This document shows positions 1 to 7,644 of a stretch of DNA of 64,000 nt, in pieces (the stretch's first letter is position 1; each line of letters opens with the position of its first letter). The position numbers and the translations under genes were made by a program. The stretch comes from Pseudomonas vranovensis DSM 16006 (lineage in GTDB: Bacteria; Pseudomonadota; Gammaproteobacteria; Pseudomonadales; Pseudomonadaceae), in assembly GCF_000425805.1 (NCBI RefSeq), contig NZ_KE384459.1:1-64000 (forward strand). The letters run 5' to 3'. The notes beneath the pieces are model-generated. The model was not told where the DNA came from. It ran no database searches and was given only the letters and a program-made list of their open reading frames with translations.

Positions 1-15
1 ATTCTCCGATCAAGT

Positions 16-41
16 CAGCACAGGCCGTCTGACCTGTGCTG
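16..41. repeat. Hairpin upstream of the IS5 transposase
   Basis: A perfect 9-bp inverted repeat (16-24 with 33-41) with an 8-nt loop, ending 43 bp before the transposase start. Within an insertion sequence such a hairpin could limit read-in transcription or translation; this is inferred from position only. Confidence 0.45.
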
Positions 42-84
42 AAATAGCCCTCCGTCCAACTGCCCTCTACAAGCCCTCCATCCC

Positions 85-1068
85 ATGAGTCAGATGAGCT
101 TTTCCGATTTCGAGTACGCCGGTAAGCGCAAGCAAACCCGTCGCGAGCGTTTCCTGGCCGAGATGGAGCAGGTGGTACCGTGGAGCGGTTTGGTGGCATT
201 GATCGAGCCGCACTACCCAAAGGCCGGCGGTGGTCGCAAGCCGTATCCACTGGAAACCATGCTGCGTATTCATCTGCTGCAGAACTGGTTCTCGTTGAGC
301 GACCCAGCCATGGAAGAGGCGCTTTATGAGATCACTTCGATGCGCCAGTTTGCTCGCCTGACGCTCAGTGCTCCGATCCCCGAAGACACGACAATCATGA
401 ATTTCCGGCACCTGCTGGAGAAGCACGAACTGGCCTCGGGGATTCTGGAAACCATCAACAATTACCTGCGAGACAAGGGTCTGTCGTTGCGCCAGGGCAC
501 CATCGTCGATGCCACCATCATCAACGCTCCCTGTTCGACCAAGAATAAGGAAGGTAAACGCGATCCTGAAATGCACCAGACGAAGAAAGGTAATCAGTAT
601 TTCTTCGGCATGAAGGCGCATATCGGTGCCGATGCTGAGTCGGGCCTGGTGCACCACGTCCACGGCACAGCGGCGAATGTGGCTGATGTAACAGAGGTCG
701 CCCACCTGTTGCATGGCGATGAAAACGTTGTCTGTGCCGATGCGGGTTATACCGGCGTCGAGAAACGGCCGGAGCATGAGGGGCGGCCGGTGATCTGGCA
801 GATTGCGGCTCGTCGTAGCACCTACAAGCACTTGAGCAAACGCAGCGTGCTCTACAAAGCCAGACGCAAGATCGAGAAGGTCAAAGCGCAGGTGCGAGCA
901 AAGGTCGAACATCCATTTCGTGTGATCAAGCGCCAGTTCGGTTATGTGAAGACCCGCTTCCGTGGCTTGGCCAGGAATACGGCGCAATTGACCACGCTGT
1001 TTGCCCTGTCGAATCTGTGGATGGCACGCCGCCAATTATTGTCTGGTGCGGGAGAGGTGCGCCCGTGA
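85..1068 (+). CDS. IS5-family transposase (DDE)
   Basis: A 327-residue transposase of full family length. It has the N-terminal IS5 helical region, including a W-F-x-L-S-D-P-A-M-E-E-A-L-Y stretch near residues 67-80. The DDE catalytic core is visible: first Asp in IVDATIINAP (about 142), second Asp in ADAGYTG (about 218), and Glu in KVEHPFRVIKRQFG (about 273). It would cut and join the ends of its own element. No strong Shine-Dalgarno precedes the ATG, which is common in insertion sequences. No frameshift is seen, so it could be active if both ends exist. Exact IS name not assigned. Confidence 0.93.
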   Translation: MSQMSFSDFEYAGKRKQTRRERFLAEMEQVVPWSGLVALIEPHYPKAGGGRKPYPLETMLRIHLLQNWFSLSDPAMEEALYEITSMRQFARLTLSAPIPEDTTIMNFRHLLEKHELASGILETINNYLRDKGLSLRQGTIVDATIINAPCSTKNKEGKRDPEMHQTKKGNQYFFGMKAHIGADAESGLVHHVHGTAANVADVTEVAHLLHGDENVVCADAGYTGVEKRPEHEGRPVIWQIAARRSTYKHLSKRSVLYKARRKIEKVKAQVRAKVEHPFRVIKRQFGYVKTRFRGLARNTAQLTTLFALSNLWMARRQLLSGAGEVRP

Positions 1069-1073
1069 GGGCA

Positions 1074-1100
1074 GATAACCAAGGCGTTGCCTTGGTTATC
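1074..1100. terminator. Terminator-like hairpin after the IS5 transposase
   Basis: A perfect 12-bp stem (1074-1085 with 1089-1100) with a 3-nt loop begins six bases after the transposase stop. There is no U-run behind it, so it may be a structural element of the insertion sequence rather than an intrinsic terminator. Confidence 0.5.
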
Positions 1101-1266
1101 CAATAATCAGCGTCTGAAAATCGGGCTTTTCGGCGTTCCCAAGCCGTCCATTTCCGGATGATGAGTAACTTGTTCGGAGTTTCCCTACAGGATTTTATGG
1201 CACCCTGCCGTAAATGCTTTTGCTTCTTCACATTGGTGCGATAAAACAACCTAGGAACAGATAAGC

Positions 1267-1377
1267 ATGAAACCAGCCAGCAACGACCGGGATGAGCCTC
1301 TAATCGATGCTTCGCAAGTAGAGTCAATGGGGGACCTGGCGCTTGCTCGAGTCATTTGGAAAGGCGCAGTGCTATAG
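1267..1377 (+). CDS. Possible 36-residue small ORF
   Basis: ATG at 1267 with AGGA 10 nt upstream opens a 36-residue frame (start MKPASNDRDEPL, end WKGAVL) that stops two bases before the lipoprotein ATG at 1380. The spacing suggests coupling or a leader peptide, but there is no recognisable family and the frame is short. It could be chance. Confidence 0.25.
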   Translation: MKPASNDRDEPLIDASQVESMGDLALARVIWKGAVL

Positions 1378-1379
1378 CC

Positions 1380-1643
1380 ATGCTCCTGACCAGACCTAAT
1401 CAACCCTCAGCAATACTCGCATTATTCTTCACCGCCCTCCTCGCTGGCTGCACGACACAACTGCGACAATCAGACCCAGAGGTAGCAGTACTCCATATGC
1501 GAGCGTTGCTTGAAGCTGAATGGATCGATCACTTCCTGTTCTCGACCTCGAAGTCGGAAAGTAAGGCAAAGATTCGGGCTACCACGGGGCGGGCTGTGGA
1601 GGCTTTTCTTCTCGCCTATGGAGTACCTATATCCAAGCCATGA
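1380..1643 (+). CDS. Small putative lipoprotein
   Basis: An 87-residue protein starting at the ATG at 1380; a TTG start at 1356 would add eight residues. The N-terminus is a signal peptide ending in the lipobox LLAGC, so the mature protein would begin CTTQLRQ and be lipid-anchored. The mature part of about 65 residues has no family that I recognise. It sits between two insertion sequences and may be a stranded or shortened gene. The lipobox is convincing; its being a functional gene is less sure. Confidence 0.45.
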   Translation: MLLTRPNQPSAILALFFTALLAGCTTQLRQSDPEVAVLHMRALLEAEWIDHFLFSTSKSESKAKIRATTGRAVEAFLLAYGVPISKP

Positions 1644-2162
1644 AGCTTTGAGAGCCAAAGTTCAACGACGCCAAACGCTGGCACCGCTTCCAATGGCTTG
1701 TGATCATGTGAGAGATAGCTATTACGCTGAGCAATCGAACCCCGACTCATAACGGGATAACTTGACACGTATATCGATTGCCAGTTTACGCATTACTCCG
1801 GTGAGTTCAGCGTCCGTTCACACTGGAAAATACAAAGCCAAAATTCAATGTGAGATCGCCGGACGCTTACCGCAAACCTACCAAAGAACCGATACTGAAG
1901 GGGGCTGATGCTGCTTGGACACTAGGCTGCGAAGGGCCTGAGCAAAATAACGATGCCCGAAAGCATCCTTATCTTCACTAGCGATTTGCCGGTCAAGCAC
2001 CGCCGGCATCGAATCAAGGGGGGCGTGCATGCGTTGTGTTCCTTCATCAACGAAGCGTGGCCGATCGCCAGCGTCCAGTGAGATTACTGGATCGAGGTAT
2101 GGAACATTACCCAACTGACACCCGCTACTGCTCTCCGATCAGTAGGATTAGCGATTTACATC
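1644..2162. other. Stretch without a confident gene
   Basis: About 520 bp between the lipoprotein gene and the IS66 left end. A 78-codon minus-strand frame (1878-2114, TTG start) shows no recognisable family and no Shine-Dalgarno. The stretch may be decayed coding sequence. Confidence 0.4.
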
Positions 2163-2192
2163 GTAAGCGCTCCATGAACCCCACATTCAAAG
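2163..2192 (+). repeat. IS66 left inverted repeat
   Basis: A 30-bp terminal repeat identical, as reverse complement, to 4621-4650. The match stops at the next base (C at 2193 against T), which fixes the repeat length. Confidence 0.95.
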
Positions 2193-2246
2193 CGCTTAGC
2201 TGATGCCGGATGCTGTGCTCCCGATTTCCTCAGGAGCCAGTTCGCC

Positions 2247-2606
2247 ATGATGCGACCCGATCTCAAAGTTGAAAAAGTGTATCTCTACCCCAAGCCCGTG
2301 GACTTCAGAAAGTCCATTGATGGCCTCGCTGCGCTGGTCGAGCTGGACATAAAAGTGGCGGTGTTCGATCCCGTGCTCTTCGTTTTTCTCAACAAGCCCC
2401 GTAACCGCGTGAAGATTTTGTACTGGGAGCGCAACGGCTTCTGCCTTTGGCTTAAGCGCTTGGAGTCCGAGCGATTCAAAACATCGCCTGACCTCAGTGA
2501 TGAAGTGATCGTTCTGACCGTCCAGGAACTGAACTGGCTGCTCGACGGTTTTGACCTGTGGCGCAACCGTCCTCACCAGGTTTTGACTCCACGCTACGTA
2601 GCCTGA
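2247..2606 (+). CDS. tnpB: IS66 accessory protein TnpB
   Basis: A 119-residue protein of the IS66 Orf2/TnpB family, recognised by VYLYPKPVDFRKSIDGLAAL (residues 10-29) and the later RVKILYWERNGFCLWLKRLE stretch. TnpB is needed for IS66 transposition together with TnpC, but its molecular role is not settled. It starts 84 bp inside the left end behind a CAGGAG sequence and is followed 18 bp later by tnpC, so the two form a transcription unit. Full length. Confidence 0.93.
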   Translation: MMRPDLKVEKVYLYPKPVDFRKSIDGLAALVELDIKVAVFDPVLFVFLNKPRNRVKILYWERNGFCLWLKRLESERFKTSPDLSDEVIVLTVQELNWLLDGFDLWRNRPHQVLTPRYVA

Positions 2607-2624
2607 CCCGGTATAATCCGGGCC

Positions 2625-4169
2625 ATGATTTCTCTGCCCGACGATCTTCCTGATGACCCCGTTTTGCTCAAGCAGATGCTGCTTGAGGCACTCAGTCGCC
2701 AGGAAGAAGTTGCCCAGGCTTATCAGGCTCACATCGTCGATCTGAAAGGACAGATCAAGCTGTTGCGCGACCGCTTGTTCGGGCGTAAGTCCGAGCAGAC
2801 AGCGCAGCCCAATACGCCGCAACTTGCACTGTTCAATGAGCCTGAAAGCGAGCCAATGCCATTGATCGGCGATGCTGAAGAGGAAGTCGTTTCCCCGGGG
2901 CCGCGCCGAGGAAAACGTAAGGCATTGTCGGCTGAGCTGCCGCGTGTCGAGGTCATCCACGAACTACCCGAGCACGAACTGACCTGTGCCTGCGGTTGCC
3001 GCAAGCACGTGATCAGCGAAGAAATCAGCGAACAGCTGGATATCGTGCCGATGCAGATTCGTGTCATCAAACATATCCGCAAGGTTTACGGTTGCCGTGG
3101 CTGCGAAACGGCACCGGTCACCGCCGACAAACCGGCTCAACTGATCGAAAAGAGCATGGCCAGCCCAAGCGTTCTGGCCATGTTGCTGACCACCAAGTAC
3201 GTCGATGGCTTGCCGCTGCATCGCTTCGAGACGGTGTTAAGTCGACACGGTATCGATATACCAAGGCAAACACTGGCGCGCTGGGTGATGCAGTGCAGCG
3301 AGCACTTTCAGCCACTGCTGAACTTAATGCGCGACCGATTACTGGAAAGCCCGATGATCCACTGCGATGAAACCCGTGTTCAAGTATTGAAAGAGCCAGG
3401 TCGAGACCCGACCAGCCAATCCTGGATGTGGGTACAAGCCAGCGGCACGCTAGATCGCAAAGTCGTGTTGTTCGAGTACACGTCCAGCCGTGCGCAGGAG
3501 GTTCCGTTGCGTCTGCTGGAAAGTTATCGCGGCTATGTTATGACCGATGATTATGCGGGTTACAACGCCTTGGCATTACAGCCCGGAGTGGAACGTCTGG
3601 CGTGCATGGCCCATGCCCGGCGCAAGTTCGTCGACGCACAAAAAGTGCAGCCAAAGGGCAAGACGGGACGTGCCGATATCGCCCTTACAATGATCAACAA
3701 GCTGTATGGCATCGAGCGCGAGCTCAAGGACGGCGATGATGAACAGCGTTTAATCGGCCGTCAGCAAAAGAGCGTACCAATCCTGGCTCAGTTGAAAAGC
3801 TGGTTGGAGAAAACACAGCCCCAAGTCACACCACAAAGTGTGCTGGGTAAGGCCATTAATTATCTGGCCAGCAACTGGAGCCGGCTGGAGCGTTATGTAG
3901 AAGCCGGTTTTTTACCTATCGACAACAATGCAGCCGAAAGGGCGATAAAACCGTTTGTTATCGGTCGTAAGGCGTGGCTGTTCAGCGACACGCCCAAAGG
4001 CGCTACCGCCAGTGCTCAGATCTACAGTCTGGTGGAGACCGCCAAGGTCAACGGCCAAGAGCCTTATACGTGGCTACGCCACGTACTGGAACAGTTACCA
4101 CATGCGCAGTCGGTGGCGGACTATGAAGCACTGCTGCCGTGGAACTGCTCGCCAGAGATACTTCGTTAA
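2625..4169 (+). CDS. tnpC: IS66-family transposase TnpC
   Basis: A 514-residue transposase of full length. It has an N-terminal coiled region with the LRDRLFGRKSEQ motif (about residues 47-58). A Cys-rich zinc-finger-like segment (CACGCRKH ... GCRGCE) spans about 120-160. The DDE core is at MIHCDETRV, VMTDDYAGYNAL and PIDNNAAERAIKPFVIGRK. It catalyses strand cutting and joining at the 30-bp repeats. No frameshift or stop is seen. Compared with compact relatives, its stop lies unusually far (about 450 bp) from the right end. Confidence 0.95.
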   Translation: MISLPDDLPDDPVLLKQMLLEALSRQEEVAQAYQAHIVDLKGQIKLLRDRLFGRKSEQTAQPNTPQLALFNEPESEPMPLIGDAEEEVVSPGPRRGKRKALSAELPRVEVIHELPEHELTCACGCRKHVISEEISEQLDIVPMQIRVIKHIRKVYGCRGCETAPVTADKPAQLIEKSMASPSVLAMLLTTKYVDGLPLHRFETVLSRHGIDIPRQTLARWVMQCSEHFQPLLNLMRDRLLESPMIHCDETRVQVLKEPGRDPTSQSWMWVQASGTLDRKVVLFEYTSSRAQEVPLRLLESYRGYVMTDDYAGYNALALQPGVERLACMAHARRKFVDAQKVQPKGKTGRADIALTMINKLYGIERELKDGDDEQRLIGRQQKSVPILAQLKSWLEKTQPQVTPQSVLGKAINYLASNWSRLERYVEAGFLPIDNNAAERAIKPFVIGRKAWLFSDTPKGATASAQIYSLVETAKVNGQEPYTWLRHVLEQLPHAQSVADYEALLPWNCSPEILR

Positions 4170-4303
4170 ACCTGACCCCTCTCATGGGGTAATGGATCGT
4201 ACCCTAACGGGACCCGACGTCCTTTGCTGTACCGCCAAATCCACCATGCACGTAATAGATTCGGGACATTTTTTGGGCCTCCAAAGCCCTGTAAAACAGA
4301 AAA

Positions 4304-4342
4304 TCCTACCCCCGGTACAAAAATTGTCCTACCCCCGGTACA
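4304..4342. repeat. Direct repeat of a 16-bp unit
   Basis: TCCTACCCCCGGTACA occurs at 4304-4319 and 4327-4342, a 23-bp period, inside the non-coding tail of the IS66 element. Function unknown. Confidence 0.7.
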
Positions 4343-4393
4343 GGTCCCAAATGGCTCACATGAGCACAGATAGGGCGTACTTCTGCATTTTCG

Positions 4394-4562
4394 TGGCATT
4401 TATGTGGCATTGAAATACCACAGAAATAGGGCCCTTCTTTTGTGTCACCTGAAATACCTGGCCTTGGCATTTTTGTGCCACTGAAATAACCAAACTTTGG
4501 CATTTTTGCGCCACTAAAATAGCCAAGCATTGGCATTCTTATGCCAGCAAAATAGTAAGTGA
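4394..4562. repeat. 33-bp tandem repeats in the IS66 tail
   Basis: TGGCAT units begin at 4465, 4498 and 4531, an exact 33-bp period. Each reads TGGCATT-N(3-5)-GCCA followed by a G/C, A-rich stretch. Two more degenerate units lie upstream (from about 4394 and 4432). Each unit is partly palindromic (TGGCAT...GCCA). On the minus strand the 33-bp period keeps frame and encodes an 11-residue repeat (MPKFGYFSGTK-like) within an open frame at 4306-4536. Whether that frame is expressed is unknown. Confidence 0.75.
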
Positions 4563-4620
4563 GCTATTTATGTGCCACAGGTAGAGAAATATGGGGCACC
4601 GCGTCTGAGATAGGTGGCGA

Positions 4621-4650
4621 CTTTGAATGTGGGGTTCATGGAGCGCTTAC
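4621..4650 (-). repeat. IS66 right inverted repeat
   Basis: Exact reverse complement of 2163-2192; it ends the element at 4650. Confidence 0.95.
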
Positions 4651-4753
4651 ATTAGGAGTAGACAGGTATCACCAAGGATTGGTCCGACCCATGCTTATTC
4701 CTGCTGAAGGTATGGGTCAGTATGGGCAGCCATGCACCCACGTGGAAGCAAGG

Positions 4754-4770
4754 AGTTCCACCGTGGAACT
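4754..4770. promoter_or_regulatory. 17-bp palindrome resembling an expanded parS site
   Basis: AGTTCCACCGTGGAACT is a palindrome around one central base. The Pseudomonas ParB site has the half-sites GTTCCAC and GTGGAAC directly abutting; here one base is inserted between them. It is followed by CGAGCAC. It could be an operator for another protein, or a non-functional parS derivative. Confidence 0.45.
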
Positions 4771-4883
4771 CGAGCACTTTACGCTTACCCGGGCTGCATC
4801 GCCTGCTGTCAGGCCAACAACTCAAGTAATGTCGACCATGTGGCCGCCCTCATCACGGTCCATTGCCTGCCCCTGACTCATAA

Positions 4884-4900
4884 AGTTCCACGGTGGAACT
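4884..4900. promoter_or_regulatory. Second 17-bp palindrome, inverted copy
   Basis: AGTTCCACGGTGGAACT is the exact reverse complement of the copy at 4754-4770, 130 bp away, and is followed by CGTGCAC (copy one: CGAGCAC). Two copies with a shared flank argue against chance. The bound protein is unknown. Confidence 0.45.
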
Positions 4901-5050
4901 CGTGCACTCGCCGTGCAGTCCCTTGCTTCGCTAGCATCAGGAGGCGTTTTGTATCTATGTGATTGAGTCCTCAGTGCTTACCATGATGCTTACCCGATGA
5001 AGTACTGTCCATATCAAGGTCCGCGAGTAGCTCGCCTGGATCTTGCTCCT

Positions 5051-5076
5051 TGAATCGCCCCTGGTTTCGTAGACAC
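5051..5076 (+). repeat. Probable left end of an IS3-family (IS51-group) remnant
   Basis: The sequence from TGAATCGCCCC onward, about 60 bp before the orfA start, looks like an IS3-family left terminus (TG start, then ...TCGTAGACAC). No matching right end is in the window, so only a 5' remnant of about 230 bp remains. Confidence 0.45.
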
Positions 5077-5112
5077 CTCTTTGCCTTAAACTGAGGCCAA
5101 TTAGGAGGTGCC

Positions 5113-7113
5113 ATGAGCAACCCACGTTACCCCGAAGAATTCAAAATCCAAGCGGTCAATCAAGTGATCGAAAAGCAGCTGCCTGTCGCTGATGTAGCGG
5201 CACGTCTCGGTGTGCCGACGCGTAGCCTCTATGCCTGGATAAAGCGCTACAGCAAACCTCAAGAGGAGCGGCAGCAGCAGGCGAGATACTTCACCCTGCT
5301 TCCACTCACCACAGAACTGATGGGCGGACCCGCTCAAGTACCCACTTATGACCCAAATACGCTCTCACCGACATACACATCAAAAACTTTTAGCGACGTT
5401 GACGTCGACGCATGGGCGCGAATCTTTCTTTCAGCTTTCGATGAAATCTTAGCGCCGGCCAGTTGCGCCGAATTCGCCGCGTTTGATAGTGACGACTACC
5501 AAAGCTTGATGGGCCTCAAGGCCGTTTTCGCGAAGGCACTCGCTAACGGAGTAGGCCCGGTATTCCCCTCAACAACAGGGGGTAACCTGGCAGCAGCTCA
5601 AGACCTGTTCGAACAAAGCGTACTGACCTCGCTCTCGACTGCTTATGCGATGAAGCTTCCAATCACTGCCAGCACCACATCGAGCCCTGGGCTTCTCAAC
5701 TTCCTGGTGACTGCAGCGCGCGCAGGCGGTGAAGCAAACCAGGATCTCGAGCTGCCCTACTCTGCACGCGTCGAGCACCATTTCAACGACTCGGAATCAG
5801 CATTCGGCTACACCCCATCGCAATGGCTTGGCTTCGTACTAGAGCATAAAGACGATCCGCTTACCCTATCGCTAGGTGTGATCAATGTACCGGTACCGGT
5901 GCGCGCATTCCCCGCCTCCCCCGTCCTTCAGACCCAACACGCCGAGCAAACGGCACCGGCTCCGTCCGACGCTTTGGGCCCGCCCGAGCCGCGATGGAAT
6001 TACTCGACGCGCCTGGTTCTGCCGGAGCACGAAGCACAAGACGAGTTGTGGGTGAGGCTCACTTACAATCAACCACTCTCCAGCACGTTGCTGGATGCGT
6101 TTGAGTTGAAGTCAGACTCGCCTACCCCTCATCAAGTGATCAAGGCTCTTCTCGACCAGATATCGCGGGTCACTTCCGCTTGGGCGGCATGGCCTGGCCA
6201 TCCAGGCCTAGTGGCCCGTACCGCAGTCCGCGATGACGCACCGGCGGGACAAACAAGCACGGGCTACGTCCTGAACTTCTCGAATGCATTCGATGAACAA
6301 CCGACCCTTCAGTTGTTTGCCCAAGGTGAGTACGTCAGCGGCCAATGTGACAAGGTGAACATCGTTTGGCCCATCATCAATGGTCAAATCCACGGGCCCC
6401 TATCACCTGCAGGCCTGGATGCGCCAACCAGTGGAGCATGCTGGTTCGTTGCCAGTTACGATTATGCGCAGCTGCCTGACGCGGTCGCAGGAAGTCTGGA
6501 GTTCGTCTGGCCAAGCCTCGACGTGGCGACTCGCCAAACGGCGATCTCGAGGTGGTGGATCGTTCGCAACGCTAATCTTGGCGGTGCCAGCGGCTTGAAG
6601 ACTAACCGAGGGCTGATATACCAGACCCCGGACGTTTCATTCGCCTCTCCAGTCGTGCCCTTAATCACTATGCCAAGGTACACATTCGCCTCAAACGATT
6701 CGCTCGCAGACACGATTGAGAGAGCACTATCTCCATTTGCGCAGGCCGCCAGCTCCGCAGCCAAGGAACGCTTGCTGCAAATATCAATCGTGTACAGCGT
6801 TGAAAGCGCCGCACCCGCAGGAGGCGGTGCCGGACTTTGGATCGATCTGCCCATCCTCTTGGCGAACAATGTGCAACTTGCAAGTGACGATGCCCTGGCG
6901 GCTACAGAAAACGCTTTAACACTCCATGATTTGGCATGCCAACTGGCCACCGAGTGCGAGCGATGGTTCAAGGTCGAAATGCCCTCCACTGGCAACGCTT
7001 TATTGAGTCTGGATGTCACGCTATTCACTAACGTCGACGGCTCGCAGGCTCCCATTGTGTGCGCGCCACAGTTGCTTATTCGTGTACCGCATGGCGGGTG
7101 GCAGCCCAGGTAA
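5113..7113 (+). CDS. Chimeric ORF: IS3 OrfA start fused to an unrecognised protein
   Basis: A 666-codon open frame. Residues 1 to about 55 are the N-terminus of an IS3-family OrfA helix-turn-helix protein (MSNPRYPEEFKIQAV ... RYSKPQEERQ). From about residue 57 the frame continues, uninterrupted, as an unrelated protein of about 610 residues (from ARYFTLLPLTTELMGGP). That part has no signal peptide or family I recognise and no obvious catalytic motif. It is rich in beta-type and aromatic segments. The OrfA Shine-Dalgarno (AGGAGG) and start are intact, so a hybrid could be translated. Most likely the 3' part of a gene was captured when an IS3 element was truncated. The missing 5' part is not nearby. 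Confidence 0.6.
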   Translation: MSNPRYPEEFKIQAVNQVIEKQLPVADVAARLGVPTRSLYAWIKRYSKPQEERQQQARYFTLLPLTTELMGGPAQVPTYDPNTLSPTYTSKTFSDVDVDAWARIFLSAFDEILAPASCAEFAAFDSDDYQSLMGLKAVFAKALANGVGPVFPSTTGGNLAAAQDLFEQSVLTSLSTAYAMKLPITASTTSSPGLLNFLVTAARAGGEANQDLELPYSARVEHHFNDSESAFGYTPSQWLGFVLEHKDDPLTLSLGVINVPVPVRAFPASPVLQTQHAEQTAPAPSDALGPPEPRWNYSTRLVLPEHEAQDELWVRLTYNQPLSSTLLDAFELKSDSPTPHQVIKALLDQISRVTSAWAAWPGHPGLVARTAVRDDAPAGQTSTGYVLNFSNAFDEQPTLQLFAQGEYVSGQCDKVNIVWPIINGQIHGPLSPAGLDAPTSGACWFVASYDYAQLPDAVAGSLEFVWPSLDVATRQTAISRWWIVRNANLGGASGLKTNRGLIYQTPDVSFASPVVPLITMPRYTFASNDSLADTIERALSPFAQAASSAAKERLLQISIVYSVESAAPAGGGAGLWIDLPILLANNVQLASDDALAATENALTLHDLACQLATECERWFKVEMPSTGNALLSLDVTLFTNVDGSQAPIVCAPQLLIRVPHGGWQPR

Positions 7114-7257
7114 TAAGTGCCCGAGGGCGTTTCGGGGCCATCCACCAAGCCCTGTGTCAATGAAGGAACATCCTCATCGCTACTGAGTAAAGGAATCACC
7201 CCCAAGCCGCGTGAAGGTTGCGTCGACAATGCAATTCCACAACCATTGCCTCGTAGC

Positions 7258-7644
7258 TCAGCCCTGCTCGCAACTCCACAACTCCACTGCGGGCTGGCGC
7301 GTCTGTGGTGGCCCTAGCCAGAGGCTCAGGGCCTTGCACTGGCCATCCACACACAACAGGTAGTCTCCAGCCTCAGGGGTACGGCCCAGGCGCAGGGGTT
7401 GCAACGGCGGCAGTCGGCGCTGGTAATGCCAACTACCGTCATGCAGGCGAGCGTCGTCGGGGATTTCCATGCCCGCGCCAGAGCCTTTGACCCGCGCTTG
7501 ACCCAACACCAGGCCCGAGGGGGTGACGCGGTAGTCCTCCTCCCAGCGGATTTTTTCAATGCTGTGGTTCCAGGCCAGGGTGAAGTGGGTAAGCGGCAAC
7601 TCACTCCACACCACGCCAGCCAGTCCCAGGCACAATCCAATCAT
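7258..7644 (-). CDS. DUF1850 protein of a TAXI-TRAP transporter operon
   Basis: A 128-residue protein starting at the ATG at 7644, which overlaps the stop of the TRAP permease gene (ATGA), a sign of translational coupling. The sequence (hydrophobic start MIGLCLGLAGVVW, then a short beta-rich domain with WEEDYRVTPSGLVLGQARVKGSGAGM) fits DUF1850, a family repeatedly encoded next to TAXI-type TRAP transporters. Likely exported; function unknown. It converges with the chimeric ORF, leaving 144 bp with no clear terminator. Confidence 0.8.
   Translation of the reverse strand: MIGLCLGLAGVVWSELPLTHFTLAWNHSIEKIRWEEDYRVTPSGLVLGQARVKGSGAGMEIPDDARLHDGSWHYQRRLPPLQPLRLGRTPEAGDYLLCVDGQCKALSLWLGPPQTRQPAVELWSCEQG

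Larger units (their letters stand above)
1..1130 (+). mobile_element. IS5-family insertion sequence, ends not resolved
   Basis: The element is defined by the transposase at 85-1068 and by short hairpins on both sides of it (16-41 and 1074-1100). I could not pair terminal inverted repeats. The sequence after 1100 has no complement in the first 84 bases, so the left end may lie outside the window. The right limit given here is only a guess. Confidence 0.4.
2163..4650 (+). mobile_element. IS66-family insertion sequence (tnpB, tnpC; no tnpA)
   Basis: A 2488-bp element bounded by perfect 30-bp inverted repeats starting with GTAAGCGCTCC (2163-2192 and 4621-4650); the GTAA start is typical of IS66. 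It carries tnpB and tnpC but no tnpA, as known for some IS66 subgroups. The 8 bp on the left (TTTACATC) and on the right (ATTAGGAG) do not match, so the expected 8-bp target duplication is absent. An unusual 450-bp non-coding tail with repeats lies between tnpC and the right end. Confidence 0.9.
4651..5050. other. Non-coding spacer with two parS-like palindromes
   Basis: No gene is supported in these 400 bp. The notable content is two 17-bp palindromes at 4754-4770 and 4884-4900, listed separately. Confidence 0.5.

Noticed and set aside
1878..2114. 78-codon minus-strand ORF before the IS66 element
   Set aside because: TTG start, no ribosome site and no recognisable family; could be decayed coding sequence but not supportable as a gene.
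4559..4962. Two overlapping plus-strand ORFs between IS66 and IS3
   Set aside because: They cross the IS66 end and the palindromes, and lack ribosome sites and protein-like patterns.
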